Positions 33,251 to 42,833 of a DNA stretch of 64,000 nucleotides are shown piece after piece (within the stretch, counting starts at the first letter, position 1; every line of letters starts with the position of its first letter). The stretch is taken from assembly GCF_000295935.2 (NCBI RefSeq), contig NZ_ALWO02000036.1:62001-126000 (forward strand), given 5' to 3'. Origin of the DNA: Indibacter alkaliphilus LW1 (GTDB taxonomy: Bacteria > Bacteroidota > Bacteroidia > Cytophagales > Cyclobacteriaceae). The notes under the pieces were generated by a model that saw only the letters and a program-made list of their open reading frames with translations, ran no database searches and was not told the DNA's origin. The position numbers and the translations under genes were made by a program.

Positions 33251-34957
33251 TTAAAGGTTGTTACGGTTCATTTCTTTCATGACAAAATCCACTGCCCTGG
33301 CTGTCATGGCCATGTAAGTGATGGATGGATTTTGCGTTCCTGAGGAAGTCATACATGCTCCATCAGTCACAAACACATTTGGAACTGCATGCAGCTGATT
33401 GTTGCCGTTCAGTACAGATGTTTTAGGATCCCGGCCCATTCTGGCAGTTCCCATTTCATGGACACCTATCCCGATGGCACCGCTGTTGTCATAAGTATGG
33501 ACATTCTTCAGTCCTGCTGCTTCCAGCATTTCTGCTGCATCCGATTTGATAAACTCCCGCATGACCATTTCATTTTCCTTGTAGCTGGCATCAAAAACCA
33601 TTTTTGGAATACCAAACTCATCGGTTTCGTCTTTGCTGAGATACATCTGGTTTTCATGGTAAGGAAGTATTTCTCCGAAACCCGTAATCCCAAAAGTCCA
33701 TGGGCCGGCCTGCATCATATTGTCTTTAAAGTCAGCACCAAACTCTTTGCTATTGGCACCCCTTCCAAAGTTCGCTCGGGAAGCGGATCCCTGATAACCA
33801 TAACCTCTGAGGAATTCCTTCATTTTGGTCTGTTCATTGATATTCCTGAACCTTGGAATATAGATACCATTTGGCCTGCGTCCCTTGTAATATTGGTCTT
33901 CAAAACCATCAAAAGTACCGGAAGCTCCCAAGCGGTAATGGTGATCCATGATGTTGTGTCCCAATTCACCGGAGTCATTGCCCAAACCATTTGGAAAACG
34001 GCTCGAGGTAGAATTCAGCATGATCTGTGCTGTCGCCGGCGCAGAGGCATTGAGGAAAATGATGCGTGCATAGTACTCGATCATTTCCTTGCTTTCCCTG
34101 TCCACAACCCTGACTCCTTTGGCTTTACCGGAGGCATCGTCATAAATGACAGAATGCACGACTGAGTTGGGCCTCAAAGTCATGTTGCCTGTTTTAGCGG
34201 CATCAGGTAAAGAAACAGAAACGGAACTATAATAGGCTCCATAAGGACATCCACGATGGCATCGGTTACGCGACTGGCAAGCTCCCCTGCCATTATGTTC
34301 ACGGGTAAGGTTAGCCACTCGGCCAATGGTCATGTACCGGAAAGGGAATTTGGCTTCAATTTCTTTTTTAATGTGTTTTTCCAGACAGTTCAGCTCCATT
34401 GGAGGCAAAAACTGTCCATCCGGTACATGGTCCAAGCCCATAGCCTGACCGGAAACACCCACATATTTTTCCACATAATCGTACCATGGCGCAAGATCCT
34501 TGTAGCGTATGGGCCAGTCTATGGCGATGCCCTCTTTGGCATTGGCTTCAAAGTCCAGGTCAGACCAACGGTAACATTGCCTGCCCCAGATAAGAGAACG
34601 GCCACCGGTATTGTCGGCACGGATCCAGTCAAACTGCTGTTTTTCTATGTATGGGTCAGCCTTGTCGTTATGGTAAAAGTGCTTGTTATCTTCATTGATA
34701 AAACCCGATCGGATCTGAACGTAGTAATCTTCACGTTCCTGATGTGTAAGACGTCCATGGTTATCAAAATCCCAAGGGTCTTTTTGCATGGTGGGATAAT
34801 CCTGAAGGTGGGTGACTAAGCGGCCACGTTCAAGAACCAGGGTTTTGAAGCCTTTTTCGCAAAGTTCTTTGGCTGCAAAGCCACCGCTGATTCCCGAACC
34901 AACAACAATGGCATCATAGGTGTTTTCCGCCATTGCTTTGATATTGAGGTTAATCAT
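33251..34957 (-). CDS. GMC-family oxidoreductase (sugar dehydrogenase large subunit)
   Basis: FAD-dependent GMC oxidoreductase. The ATG at 34957 gives 568 residues starting MINLNIKAMAENTYDAIVVG, matching the family N-terminus; the 35 residues upstream of it in the open frame are hydrophobic and unlike the family. The FAD-binding GSGISGG is at about 20-26, GGRSLIWGRQCYRW follows, CRSRNRCHRGCPYG-like cysteines are in the middle (ACQSRNRCHRGCPYGAYYSS), and the C-terminal NPSITYMAMTARA is typical. With the downstream subunit-3 gene it forms a membrane-associated sugar or polyol dehydrogenase. Lacking its own signal, it is probably exported with its Tat-signalled partner. Confidence 0.92.
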   Translation of the reverse strand: MINLNIKAMAENTYDAIVVGSGISGGFAAKELCEKGFKTLVLERGRLVTHLQDYPTMQKDPWDFDNHGRLTHQEREDYYVQIRSGFINEDNKHFYHNDKADPYIEKQQFDWIRADNTGGRSLIWGRQCYRWSDLDFEANAKEGIAIDWPIRYKDLAPWYDYVEKYVGVSGQAMGLDHVPDGQFLPPMELNCLEKHIKKEIEAKFPFRYMTIGRVANLTREHNGRGACQSRNRCHRGCPYGAYYSSVSVSLPDAAKTGNMTLRPNSVVHSVIYDDASGKAKGVRVVDRESKEMIEYYARIIFLNASAPATAQIMLNSTSSRFPNGLGNDSGELGHNIMDHHYRLGASGTFDGFEDQYYKGRRPNGIYIPRFRNINEQTKMKEFLRGYGYQGSASRANFGRGANSKEFGADFKDNMMQAGPWTFGITGFGEILPYHENQMYLSKDETDEFGIPKMVFDASYKENEMVMREFIKSDAAEMLEAAGLKNVHTYDNSGAIGIGVHEMGTARMGRDPKTSVLNGNNQLHAVPNVFVTDGACMTSSGTQNPSITYMAMTARAVDFVMKEMNRNNL

Positions 34958-35778
34958 GTAGATAGGGTTTAATAAGGTTAATTGATGGATCAAAGTAGTG
35001 AAAAAGTAGATTGGAAAAAAGGAGATTGTATGGATGGTCAATTGTGAGAAATAAAATGTCAAAATTTGTGTGGGGAGTTTTGCTGTACGATTTTAGAATT
35101 CCGAGGCTGAACGCTTGGTTTTATCTTTAGGTATGGAAAATAGGCGCCGATAAAAAATCAAAGTAAGTTCGACCCCTTCAAGGTCGTTGATGGACAAAAA
35201 TTGATATCATCGTTTTCCACGGGTTTCACCCAGATTGCTTATATAATTCCTCCCGAAGATTTCGCAGATTAAAAAGGTAACCACTGATTTTCACAGATAA
35301 TTTTCATAATCCCTCTGCGGATTTCTGTGCTATCAGCGGGGGTGATTTTTTTGGATTCTTGCAATCACGTAAATAGATTTCTCGCTATACTCGAAATGAC
35401 AAGGTGAAGTTTAATCATTACTTACACCTGATTCCAATATCTGTGCTTAGTCTCTCTGCGAAATTCTGCGCCTTCTGCGGGAGTTAATTTTTCTTTGCTT
35501 CTTGGCGTCTCCCGATTCAGGACAAGTTTTGCGAGAAATTTTCTTTGGGGATCTTTGCTCCTTTGTTTTCTCCCGATTCGGGACAAGTTGTGCGTAAACC
35601 CCAGCCTGAACCCAGAACATGAAAAAGCCGCGTCTGATCTCACCCAGATACAGACACGGCTTTTAATAAAAAATCCCTGGTGCTTATTTCAGGTACTTAA
35701 AATTACAGCATAAATCATTCAGATATATTTTTATTTAACATTCGCGGCATTTTGCAGGATATTCGCTGCGATTTTCAT
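34958..35778. repeat. 821-bp gap made of dispersed repeat fragments
   Basis: No credible gene. From about 35150 it is a mosaic: a TTCGACCCCTTCAAGGTCG hairpin-like segment (35168-35186), CCCGAAGATTTCGCAGATT and CTCTGCGGATTTCTGTGC fragments (35250-35345) related to 23009-23067, CTCTGCGAAATTCTGCGCC (35453-35471), and two copies of a 26-bp unit beginning TCTCCCGATTC (35508-35533 and 35569-35594). The first 150 bases probably contain the promoter of the GMC operon. Confidence 0.65.
35623..35664 (-). terminator. Probable terminator of the sensor kinase gene
   Basis: A 14-bp stem with one mismatch (35623-35636 with 35651-35664; outer AAAAGCCG/CGGCTTTT, inner GTCTG/CAGAC) is flanked by A/T runs, 115 bases past the kinase stop. 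Confidence 0.55.
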
Positions 35779-38700
35779 TTATTTAAAAAAACAAGGTATC
35801 CTGATGATGATTTCTGTACCCTTGTTTTCTACAGAAATCACCCGAATACTTTCCTCCTTATAGCCCGGCAAAAGTGCCAACCGCTCCCGCACCAAATCCA
35901 TTCCACGCGATTTGTAAATGCTCTCCTTTTTTTTAGCCTGAATACCCTTGCCATTGTCCCATACCGCACAATAAATCATCCCCTCATCGGGCACAGAAAA
36001 AGAAATGATCAATTGAGGGTCAGTTTGTCCCGGTTCGAAGGCGTGTACGAATACATTTTCCACAAAGGGCTGTACAAGCATGGAAGGAATATAAAGGTTG
36101 TCGGGATCTATTTCCACAGGGATTTCCATTTTGAAATTCACCTTATTGTTAACCCTTTTGTTCTCAAGCTCTACATAATTGCTCAGGTAATCCACTTCTC
36201 TACTGAGCCGTACCTGTGGACGAACACTATTTTCAAGGGTATTGCGCATGAGTTTGGAGAATTTCCCCAAAAAATCCAAAGCCTCATCTCCTTGATTGCC
36301 CAAAATATAGTATTGTATAGAGTTCACCGCATTGAAAATAAAATGGGGATTCATCTGAGACCTCAGTGCTTCCAACTTGGTCTGTACAATTTTCTCCCGG
36401 ATGACCGCTTGCCTGCGTACCTGTTGCAGCCTCCACCTGAATGCTGTATAGGTTACTAGAGCCAGTAACAAAAACACACCCAGCAAAAACCACCACCTGA
36501 AATAAACCGGAGAGGCTATGGAAAAATCCAACAAAACTGTTGCACTTCTTTTCCCGCTATGCAAATCCAGCGTTTCTATTTCCAATTGGTATTCCCCATA
36601 AGAAAGCGAAGCAAGGGTGATTTTACTTTCCGAAAATTCCGCACTCCAAGTATCCTCCGGGGTCAATCTATACCTATACCGCAACTTCTGTGGATAGGGG
36701 TGTCCCACGGGTTTAAAATCTATGGAAATGGTTTTTTCCCTATTTTTCAATAAAATTTTTTCCGCCTCATAGCTGAACCAGAGGATCTTTTCCTCTCCGT
36801 ATAAAGAATTATTCACCATCAGTTCATTGACATCAAAAGTGAATTCATACTCCTTTTCCTCTAAAAGCTCTGGCAACTGTATTTTGTAATACCCCATATC
36901 GTAACCCACATAGAGCACCTCTCCGATTACTTTTCCGGAGGTAATCAACCCTGCACCCAAGCCCTGTTCCTTATCAAAAAATCTCACGGTTCCCTTGCTG
37001 TAGATATTCAATCCGACTTCTGTTCCAATCAACACCGCATCTCCATAAGTTTCAATAAAAACAATTCCATTCCCAATCAGCTGGGATTTGGGAACTTTAT
37101 CTACAATTTCAAAGCCTTCATTGAGGTCAAGGATATAAAGGTCACCAAACTCAGCTCCCATATACAGCAAACCATCCTGTCCTAAGTGGACAGACTTAAA
37201 TTTATTTTCTGTCCAAATTTTCTCATGCAAAAATGACCTCAAGCCCGAATCTACCCGAAGGTCATATAGCCCTGAAAAAACAGAAACAAAATAACTTGCG
37301 GAATCAGAGTGCACTATCCCAGCCAATTGGGTTGGAGTCTGTGGATCTTTGGGGGAAAAATAACGGAACTTAAAATTACCGGGATCATCATAAATCCTCA
37401 TACCACCGTAAGGGTTGCTGCTGATTAATTTATCTTCGGGGCTTGATCCGATTACATAGGTATGAACAGGCAAGTAAAGCTTAAATTCACCTGAAGCAGC
37501 AAGTCCGAAAATACCTATATTGGTATTTACCCAATAAAGCCCAGCGATTTTGTGGATTTGATAAAAAACCACATCTTCAGCATGAGTGTCATAATCCAGT
37601 TCAAAAAAATCATCCTCATGGTTTGGAATAGGAAAAGGGAGGTTTCGAAGAAAACGGGTCTGTGCTTGCTTAAAATCTGAAGACGATAAAAATTTAGAAG
37701 CTTCTAATAGAGAAATCCCGTCTGAGTAAAGAATCGCACCAAGTTCATCCTTCCCGGAAAAACCTTTTACCTCTGAGTTTCTCTCTCCTTCAAAAAGTAT
37801 GCGCTCATCCAACTTAATGCTGTACATTCCACGGTCATTTGAACCTAGGTAGAGGGTTTTGGTGAGTGAATCAAATGTTCCGGAGATAAAATTTTTGGCT
37901 TTTAGACCAAGATGTCTTTCAAAGGGCGCAAAGCGGCTTCCTGAAAGGACGAAGAGTCCTCCATCCTGTCGGTATATTCCCCAGGATGCTGCGAAAACAG
38001 TTTCCTCGGGTCCTTTCAGATAGGACCAGACCACAGATTGACCAAATGATATGGGCTCAGGTTGTGCTGAAATAAAGTTTTCTACATCAAATAAATCAAC
38101 ATGCCCTTTGTTGGAGGTATACACTTTTTGATCAAAATGACCAATGGCATAAATAGGCTTATGGTCATGGATCTTTTTCACTTCTGTTCCGGACTCAGAA
38201 AACAGGATTTCATAAAGTCCATGCCTGTAAGTTGTATAAAAAAGTCTTTCCCCGGCTTCAAAAAAACCTGAAGTATAGTTAGTGCCCTCGTCTCTTTGGG
38301 TTTCGGGAACAGACTCTATTCTTCTTTCCTCAATATGGATGATGGAAATACCGTTTTCTGTACCCACCAGCATTTTGTCCTGATAGGCATATAGTTGCCT
38401 TATCCTATCATCGATCAAACCGTTTTGGGAGTTGAACACCTGAAAACTTTTACCGTCAAAGAGGGTCAGGCCACCCCCATAACTTCCAAACCACATCTGA
38501 TTGAGGTAATCTTCACCAATTGCCCAGCAACTATTGAATGCAAGGCCATCGGACTCAAAAAAAGACCGGAAGCTTCCATTTTCCATTTTGGACAAGCCGT
38601 TTTCTGTTCCTACCCAAAGCAGACCTCTTGAGTCTACAAAAAGCACCCTGATTGCATTATTGGGCAAGCCCTCGGCAGTGGTATATTGACGGAATGAATA

Positions 38701-38808
38701 TTGTTGTGCACAAACAATCTGCACACAAAATAAAAACAAGACTAATGAATTACGCAAATTTCTGCAACTCACTTTTCCTACGGGTAGAAACAGGGATTTC
38801 GTGTCCAT
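35779..38808 (-). CDS. Beta-propeller sensor histidine kinase (LytS-type)
   Basis: Membrane sensor kinase, 1009 residues from the ATG at 38808. A signal segment (about 15-34, ending CAQQ) leads to a periplasmic beta-propeller with two-component regulator propeller repeats (GLLWVGTENGLSK, QMWFGSYGGGL, KMLVGTENGISI). A Y_Y_Y-like Ig domain (about 675-750) and one transmembrane helix follow, then a LytS-type kinase: the histidine is in MNPHFIFN (about 820) and the ATP-binding region has WDNGKGI. The start overlaps the end of the response regulator gene by 59 bases, so they are translationally coupled. Frames further upstream give an implausible N-terminus. The ligand is unknown; such kinases often sense polysaccharide fragments. 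Confidence 0.9.
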   Translation of the reverse strand: MDTKSLFLPVGKVSCRNLRNSLVLFLFCVQIVCAQQYSFRQYTTAEGLPNNAIRVLFVDSRGLLWVGTENGLSKMENGSFRSFFESDGLAFNSCWAIGEDYLNQMWFGSYGGGLTLFDGKSFQVFNSQNGLIDDRIRQLYAYQDKMLVGTENGISIIHIEERRIESVPETQRDEGTNYTSGFFEAGERLFYTTYRHGLYEILFSESGTEVKKIHDHKPIYAIGHFDQKVYTSNKGHVDLFDVENFISAQPEPISFGQSVVWSYLKGPEETVFAASWGIYRQDGGLFVLSGSRFAPFERHLGLKAKNFISGTFDSLTKTLYLGSNDRGMYSIKLDERILFEGERNSEVKGFSGKDELGAILYSDGISLLEASKFLSSSDFKQAQTRFLRNLPFPIPNHEDDFFELDYDTHAEDVVFYQIHKIAGLYWVNTNIGIFGLAASGEFKLYLPVHTYVIGSSPEDKLISSNPYGGMRIYDDPGNFKFRYFSPKDPQTPTQLAGIVHSDSASYFVSVFSGLYDLRVDSGLRSFLHEKIWTENKFKSVHLGQDGLLYMGAEFGDLYILDLNEGFEIVDKVPKSQLIGNGIVFIETYGDAVLIGTEVGLNIYSKGTVRFFDKEQGLGAGLITSGKVIGEVLYVGYDMGYYKIQLPELLEEKEYEFTFDVNELMVNNSLYGEEKILWFSYEAEKILLKNREKTISIDFKPVGHPYPQKLRYRYRLTPEDTWSAEFSESKITLASLSYGEYQLEIETLDLHSGKRSATVLLDFSIASPVYFRWWFLLGVFLLLALVTYTAFRWRLQQVRRQAVIREKIVQTKLEALRSQMNPHFIFNAVNSIQYYILGNQGDEALDFLGKFSKLMRNTLENSVRPQVRLSREVDYLSNYVELENKRVNNKVNFKMEIPVEIDPDNLYIPSMLVQPFVENVFVHAFEPGQTDPQLIISFSVPDEGMIYCAVWDNGKGIQAKKKESIYKSRGMDLVRERLALLPGYKEESIRVISVENKGTEIIIRIPCFFK

Positions 38809-39463
38809 TGTGCATAATGAGGAGGCCGGTACCTCGGTCGTACCTTTTGATCTTGGTGATATTGACCAAATATGATTGATGGATTCTGACAAACCTTTCT
38901 TTTGATAATTTTCTTCCAATATAGCTCAGGGGTTTGGAAACAAACAAAGGTTCTTCTCCTGTGGATACAAAAAGCCTAGTATAATTTTTATCTGACATGC
39001 AATAAATCACCTCATCATGGCGGATAAATTCCAAACCTCCATCAATGGAAAAAGCACTGACTGCCAACCTTCTTCCTTGTGCAAAAATAGAGTTTTCTTC
39101 TTCTTTGAAATTGATATACCTCAAAAGGGTTTTTTGAAATTCCCTGATGTCAATGGGCTTCAGCAGGTAATCAAATGCACGATGTTTGAATGCCTCTATG
39201 GCGTAGTCCTTATGGGCTGTAGTAAAAATGACGTCAAAAGAACGGTTTTCAAAAAGTTCAAGTAAAGCAAAACCCGACTGTCTGGGCATTTGTATATCCA
39301 AAAAAACCAAATCGGGTTCTTCCCCCTGAATCAAAGGTACTGCCTCATCTACAGAGGAGCATTTTTGAATCACTTCAAACTTTCCTTCAAAATACTTATT
39401 CAGCAGCATTGCCAATGACTCTTGAGCATGCGGCTCATCATCGATAATTAAGACAGTGTACAT
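38750..39463 (-). CDS. LytTR-family response regulator
   Basis: A 237-residue response regulator from the ATG at 39463 (the ATG at 39475 is an alternative). The receiver domain has D8-D9 in the acidic pocket, phosphoacceptor D56 in LVFLDIQMP, T in FTTAH and K in LLKPID. The C-terminal LytTR DNA-binding domain (about 140-237) shows IYCMSDKNYTRLFV and FVRIHQSYLVNITKIKRY. It is the cognate partner of the downstream beta-propeller kinase, with overlapping reading frames. No target operon is identified beside it. Confidence 0.93.
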   Translation of the reverse strand: MYTVLIIDDEPHAQESLAMLLNKYFEGKFEVIQKCSSVDEAVPLIQGEEPDLVFLDIQMPRQSGFALLELFENRSFDVIFTTAHKDYAIEAFKHRAFDYLLKPIDIREFQKTLLRYINFKEEENSIFAQGRRLAVSAFSIDGGLEFIRHDEVIYCMSDKNYTRLFVSTGEEPLFVSKPLSYIGRKLSKERFVRIHQSYLVNITKIKRYDRGTGLLIMHNGHEIPVSTRRKSELQKFA

Positions 39464-39668
39464 AGGTATGATCATTAAGCCTGAGCCTCTTGGGTGAATT
39501 GGCTCAACAAGAAGGTAAAGTTATAGGAGAAGCTTCGATTAAAAAATACCGTTTACAGGGGATATTTGAATGGTTTTTGGCAATAAAGTGTAAGAAAATA
39601 ATGGTATAGGAATATTTAATCCGAAAATGATTCCTCATATATGCTGCACACTAAGCAATTTTTGTACT

Positions 39669-41201
39669 TCAAAATCTCACCAAAGTGATCAGTTCTGCCA
39701 CACAAACAGGTTTGGATTCGGTTTCTGAAGATAAGGCAGCATGCAGAAAAAGTTTAACCGTACCGTCTGGATTTTTTTCCACTTTGCTGATGGAAGCTTC
39801 CAATGTAAGTCTATCACCGGAGTAAACAGGTGCCGGGAAACGTACCTTTTCCGTGCCATAATTCAATGCCATCTGCACCCCTTCCAAAGGAAGAAGTTCA
39901 TAAAGCAAATGAGGAATAAGGGAAAGTGTCAAGTAGCCATGTGCTAGATTTTTACCTCCCGGCAACATTGCCGCTGCTTTTTCTACATCTACATGTATCC
40001 ATTGCAGGTCCTGCGTAGTTTCTGCAAATTTTTGAATCAAATCCTGACTCACGGTGACTCCACTGCTTTTTCCCAGCACTTTACCAATCAGTTTTTGAAG
40101 ATCACTAGCGTTTTTGATTTTTATCGGCTTAGTCTCTTGATGAGCTAAGTCTTGTTGACTGTTTTCTTTGGCAACTTCTTCGGATTTTTGGGTACTTTTT
40201 TCCTTGTCTTTGGCCAATAAGCCTTCATTGACCACCACTACGGCCTTTCCGATGACTTTTCTTTCCATCATGTCGGCCAATGCCGATGGAGAATCTTTAA
40301 GGGAATAAGTCTGAAAAATGTGCTGCTTGATTTTACCTTTCTGAATATAGTTAACCAATTCCATCAGATTTTGCTGCGCCTCTCTAGGTTCTTCAGAAGA
40401 AAACCTTCCCCAAAATACACCCATCACTGCACAGCCTTTCAAAAGGGCCAAATTGAAGGGGAGTTTTGGGATTTCTCCAGCTGCAAAGCCAACCACAAGG
40501 TATCTTCCTTTCCAGGCCATACTGCGAAGGGCAGGCTCTGCATATTTGTCTCCGACTACATCTAATACTACGTCCACCCCTTTGCCTTCTGTAAGTGATT
40601 TGACTTTTTCCTTTAGGTCTTCTTCCTCATAATTGATTAAAACATCTGCTCCTTTGTCCTTACAAATGGCCAGTTTTTCTTCCGTGGAAGCCGCCGCTAT
40701 CACTTTGGCTCCCATTAGTTTACCTAACTCTACAGCAGCCAATCCAACGCCTCCCGATGCCCCTAGAACCAAAAGTGTTTCCCCCGATTTAATTTGTGCA
40801 CGATTTTTTAGTGCATGGTATGAAGTGCCAAAAGTGTACAATGTGGAGGCTGCTGTGATAAAGTCCATTTGTGTTGGCACGGGAAACACCCGGTTTGCTT
40901 CCACCTTGACTTTTTCTGCAAAACCTCCCCAGCCACAAAGGGCAAGCACTTTTTGTCCTTCCTTTATGTGCTTCACTGCTGTTCCTACTTTTAGGACAAT
41001 TCCGGAAACCTCTCCTCCAGGGGCAAATGGAAGTTCTGGTTTAAACTGATATTTATTCTGGATGATCAATACATCGGGGTAGTTAACAGCACATGCTGCC
41101 ACTTGGATCAGGACATCTTTCTCTCCGATTTGAGGGTCAGAGGTTTCGGTATATTGCAACAGCTCAGGACCTCCGTATGTAGTGCAAAGAATAGCTTTCA
41201 T
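39669..41201 (-). CDS. Fusion: zinc-less quinone oxidoreductase plus MaoC-type hydratase
   Basis: From the ATG at 41201, 510 residues in two enzymes. Residues 1 to about 325 are a medium-chain NADPH:quinone oxidoreductase (MKAILCTTYGGPE, LVLGASGGVGLAAVELGKLMGA for NADPH binding, and DVVLDVVGD). After a Lys/Glu/Gln-rich linker (about 330-370) comes a MaoC-like hot-dog domain (about 375-510) with QWIHVD and LAHGYLTLSL, the hydratase motif D/H pair region of R-specific enoyl-CoA hydratases. The 39 upstream residues of the open frame were rejected as unlike the family. The combination suggests sequential reduction and hydration of an acyl-CoA or enal, but the substrate is unknown. It diverges from the M20 peptidase. 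Confidence 0.9.
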   Translation of the reverse strand: MKAILCTTYGGPELLQYTETSDPQIGEKDVLIQVAACAVNYPDVLIIQNKYQFKPELPFAPGGEVSGIVLKVGTAVKHIKEGQKVLALCGWGGFAEKVKVEANRVFPVPTQMDFITAASTLYTFGTSYHALKNRAQIKSGETLLVLGASGGVGLAAVELGKLMGAKVIAAASTEEKLAICKDKGADVLINYEEEDLKEKVKSLTEGKGVDVVLDVVGDKYAEPALRSMAWKGRYLVVGFAAGEIPKLPFNLALLKGCAVMGVFWGRFSSEEPREAQQNLMELVNYIQKGKIKQHIFQTYSLKDSPSALADMMERKVIGKAVVVVNEGLLAKDKEKSTQKSEEVAKENSQQDLAHQETKPIKIKNASDLQKLIGKVLGKSSGVTVSQDLIQKFAETTQDLQWIHVDVEKAAAMLPGGKNLAHGYLTLSLIPHLLYELLPLEGVQMALNYGTEKVRFPAPVYSGDRLTLEASISKVEKNPDGTVKLFLHAALSSETESKPVCVAELITLVRF

Positions 41202-41323
41202 GGATAAAAGTTTTTTGTAAAATAGGCAATTCTTTAAATATAGCGTAATTTTATAGATTGGTTTTGGACAAGGTAATAAGCCTTTTAAAAACAAATTGCG
41301 AATAGAATAAAAACTCAAATATA

Positions 41324-42712
41324 ATGTCAGTAAAACAATTTATTTCAGAGAATCAACAACGGTTTATTGAAGAACTTTTTGAATTATTGAGGATTCCCTC
41401 GGTAAGTGCAGACCCAAAATTTAAAGATGATGTCTTCAAGGCAGCAGAATTTGTAAAGGAAAGTCTTGAAAATGCAGGTGCTGATCAGGTGGAAGTCTGT
41501 CAGACTGCCGGATACCCAATAGTCTATGGTGAAAAAATAATTGATCCTAGCTTGCCTACAGTATTGGTTTACGGGCACTATGATGTCCAACCCGCAGATC
41601 CCTACGAGCTTTGGGATTCACCACCTTTTGAACCGGTAATCAAAAAAACTCCCAGACATCCCGAGGGTGCTATTTTCGCCAGAGGTTCAGCTGATGATAA
41701 AGGTCAGTTTTATATGCATGTGAAAGCCTTTGAAGCCATGATGGCCAATGAGGCTTTGCCTTGCAATGTGAAATTTATGATTGAAGGAGAGGAAGAAGTT
41801 GGATCTGAACACTTGGATATTTTCGTAAAGGAAAATAAAGAAAAGCTAAAGGCCGATGTAGTGCTCGTCTCCGATACCCACATGATTTCTTTGGAAAACC
41901 CATCAGTAACAGTGGGACTGAGAGGTTTGGCCTACATGCAGGTGGAAGTCACCGGACCAAACCGGGATCTCCATTCCGGTACTTACGGTGGAGCTGTTGG
42001 AAACCCGATCAATATCCTTTGCAAAATGATCGCTTCCCTTCAGGACGAAAATAACCATATCACGATTCCGGGCTTTTATGATAAAGTGGAGGAATATTCT
42101 CTGGAATACCGTGACAATCTTAACAAAGCTCCATTTGACCTGGATGATTATAAAAAGGAACTGGACATAGAAGATGTACATGGTGAGGCGGGTTTTTCGA
42201 CAATTGAAAGAGTGGGAATCAGGCCTACTTTGGATGTAAACGGGATATGGGGCGGCTATACCGGAGAAGGCGCCAAGACTGTTTTGCCTTCAAAAGCTTT
42301 TGCCAAAATCTCCATGAGGCTCGTGCCCAATCAGGACCACAAAGAAATCGCCAAATTATTTGAAAGTCATTTCAAATCGATCGCCCCTGCCTCTGTCAAA
42401 GTAAAAGTCATCCCGCATCATGGAGGAGAGGCTGCCGTAGTATCCACTGACACCCCAGGTTACAGGGCGGCAGACTTAGCTATTCAGGAAGCTTTCGGCA
42501 AAAAGGCTATTCCCACCAGAGAGGGTGGCTCTATTCCAATCTGTGCATTATTTCAAAAAGAATTGGGCTTGGATCCTATTCTTTTGGGTTTTGGCTTGGA
42601 TACGGATGCGCTTCATTCTCCGAATGAGCACTATGGCGTCAAAAACTATTTGATGGGTATTGAAACAATCGCCTCTTTCTTCAAACATTTTAAAGAGGAA
42701 GCCTCCAAGTAA
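41324..42712 (+). CDS. M20-family metallodipeptidase
   Basis: A di-zinc peptidase of 462 residues in the M20 family (CPG2/CNDP-like). Metal-binding motifs are GHYDVQP (about 83-89), ARGSADDKG (about 117-125), EGEEEVGS (about 149-156) and DTHM (about 181-184), with the C-terminal His in ALHSPNEHY. It includes the dimerisation domain (about 205-370). It has no signal peptide, so it probably hydrolyses dipeptides in the cytoplasm. It is monocistronic, 122 bp from the divergent fusion gene. Confidence 0.94.
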   Translation: MSVKQFISENQQRFIEELFELLRIPSVSADPKFKDDVFKAAEFVKESLENAGADQVEVCQTAGYPIVYGEKIIDPSLPTVLVYGHYDVQPADPYELWDSPPFEPVIKKTPRHPEGAIFARGSADDKGQFYMHVKAFEAMMANEALPCNVKFMIEGEEEVGSEHLDIFVKENKEKLKADVVLVSDTHMISLENPSVTVGLRGLAYMQVEVTGPNRDLHSGTYGGAVGNPINILCKMIASLQDENNHITIPGFYDKVEEYSLEYRDNLNKAPFDLDDYKKELDIEDVHGEAGFSTIERVGIRPTLDVNGIWGGYTGEGAKTVLPSKAFAKISMRLVPNQDHKEIAKLFESHFKSIAPASVKVKVIPHHGGEAAVVSTDTPGYRAADLAIQEAFGKKAIPTREGGSIPICALFQKELGLDPILLGFGLDTDALHSPNEHYGVKNYLMGIETIASFFKHFKEEASK

Positions 42713-42833
42713 TGAAAATCATCTCACTGGAATCACTGAAAAGTTTCCGGTGATTTTATTTCAAGACTGATCCGATTTGAACTAAACCGCAGATTTCTTC
42801 ATTATTATTCCTTAGAATATTAATCTCCCCGAA

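Noticed and set aside
34256-34819. Long plus-strand frame of 187 codons within the GMC gene
   Set aside because: It is antisense to strongly conserved GMC sequence; composition is a shadow of that gene.
35422-35643. Minus-strand frame of 73 codons
   Set aside because: It is made of dispersed repeat fragments (CTGCGGGAG and TCCCGATTC units) and has no family-like sequence.
42729-42762. Possible terminator after the M20 dipeptidase
   Set aside because: The stem needs a bulge and mismatches and has no clear T run, so it was not listed.
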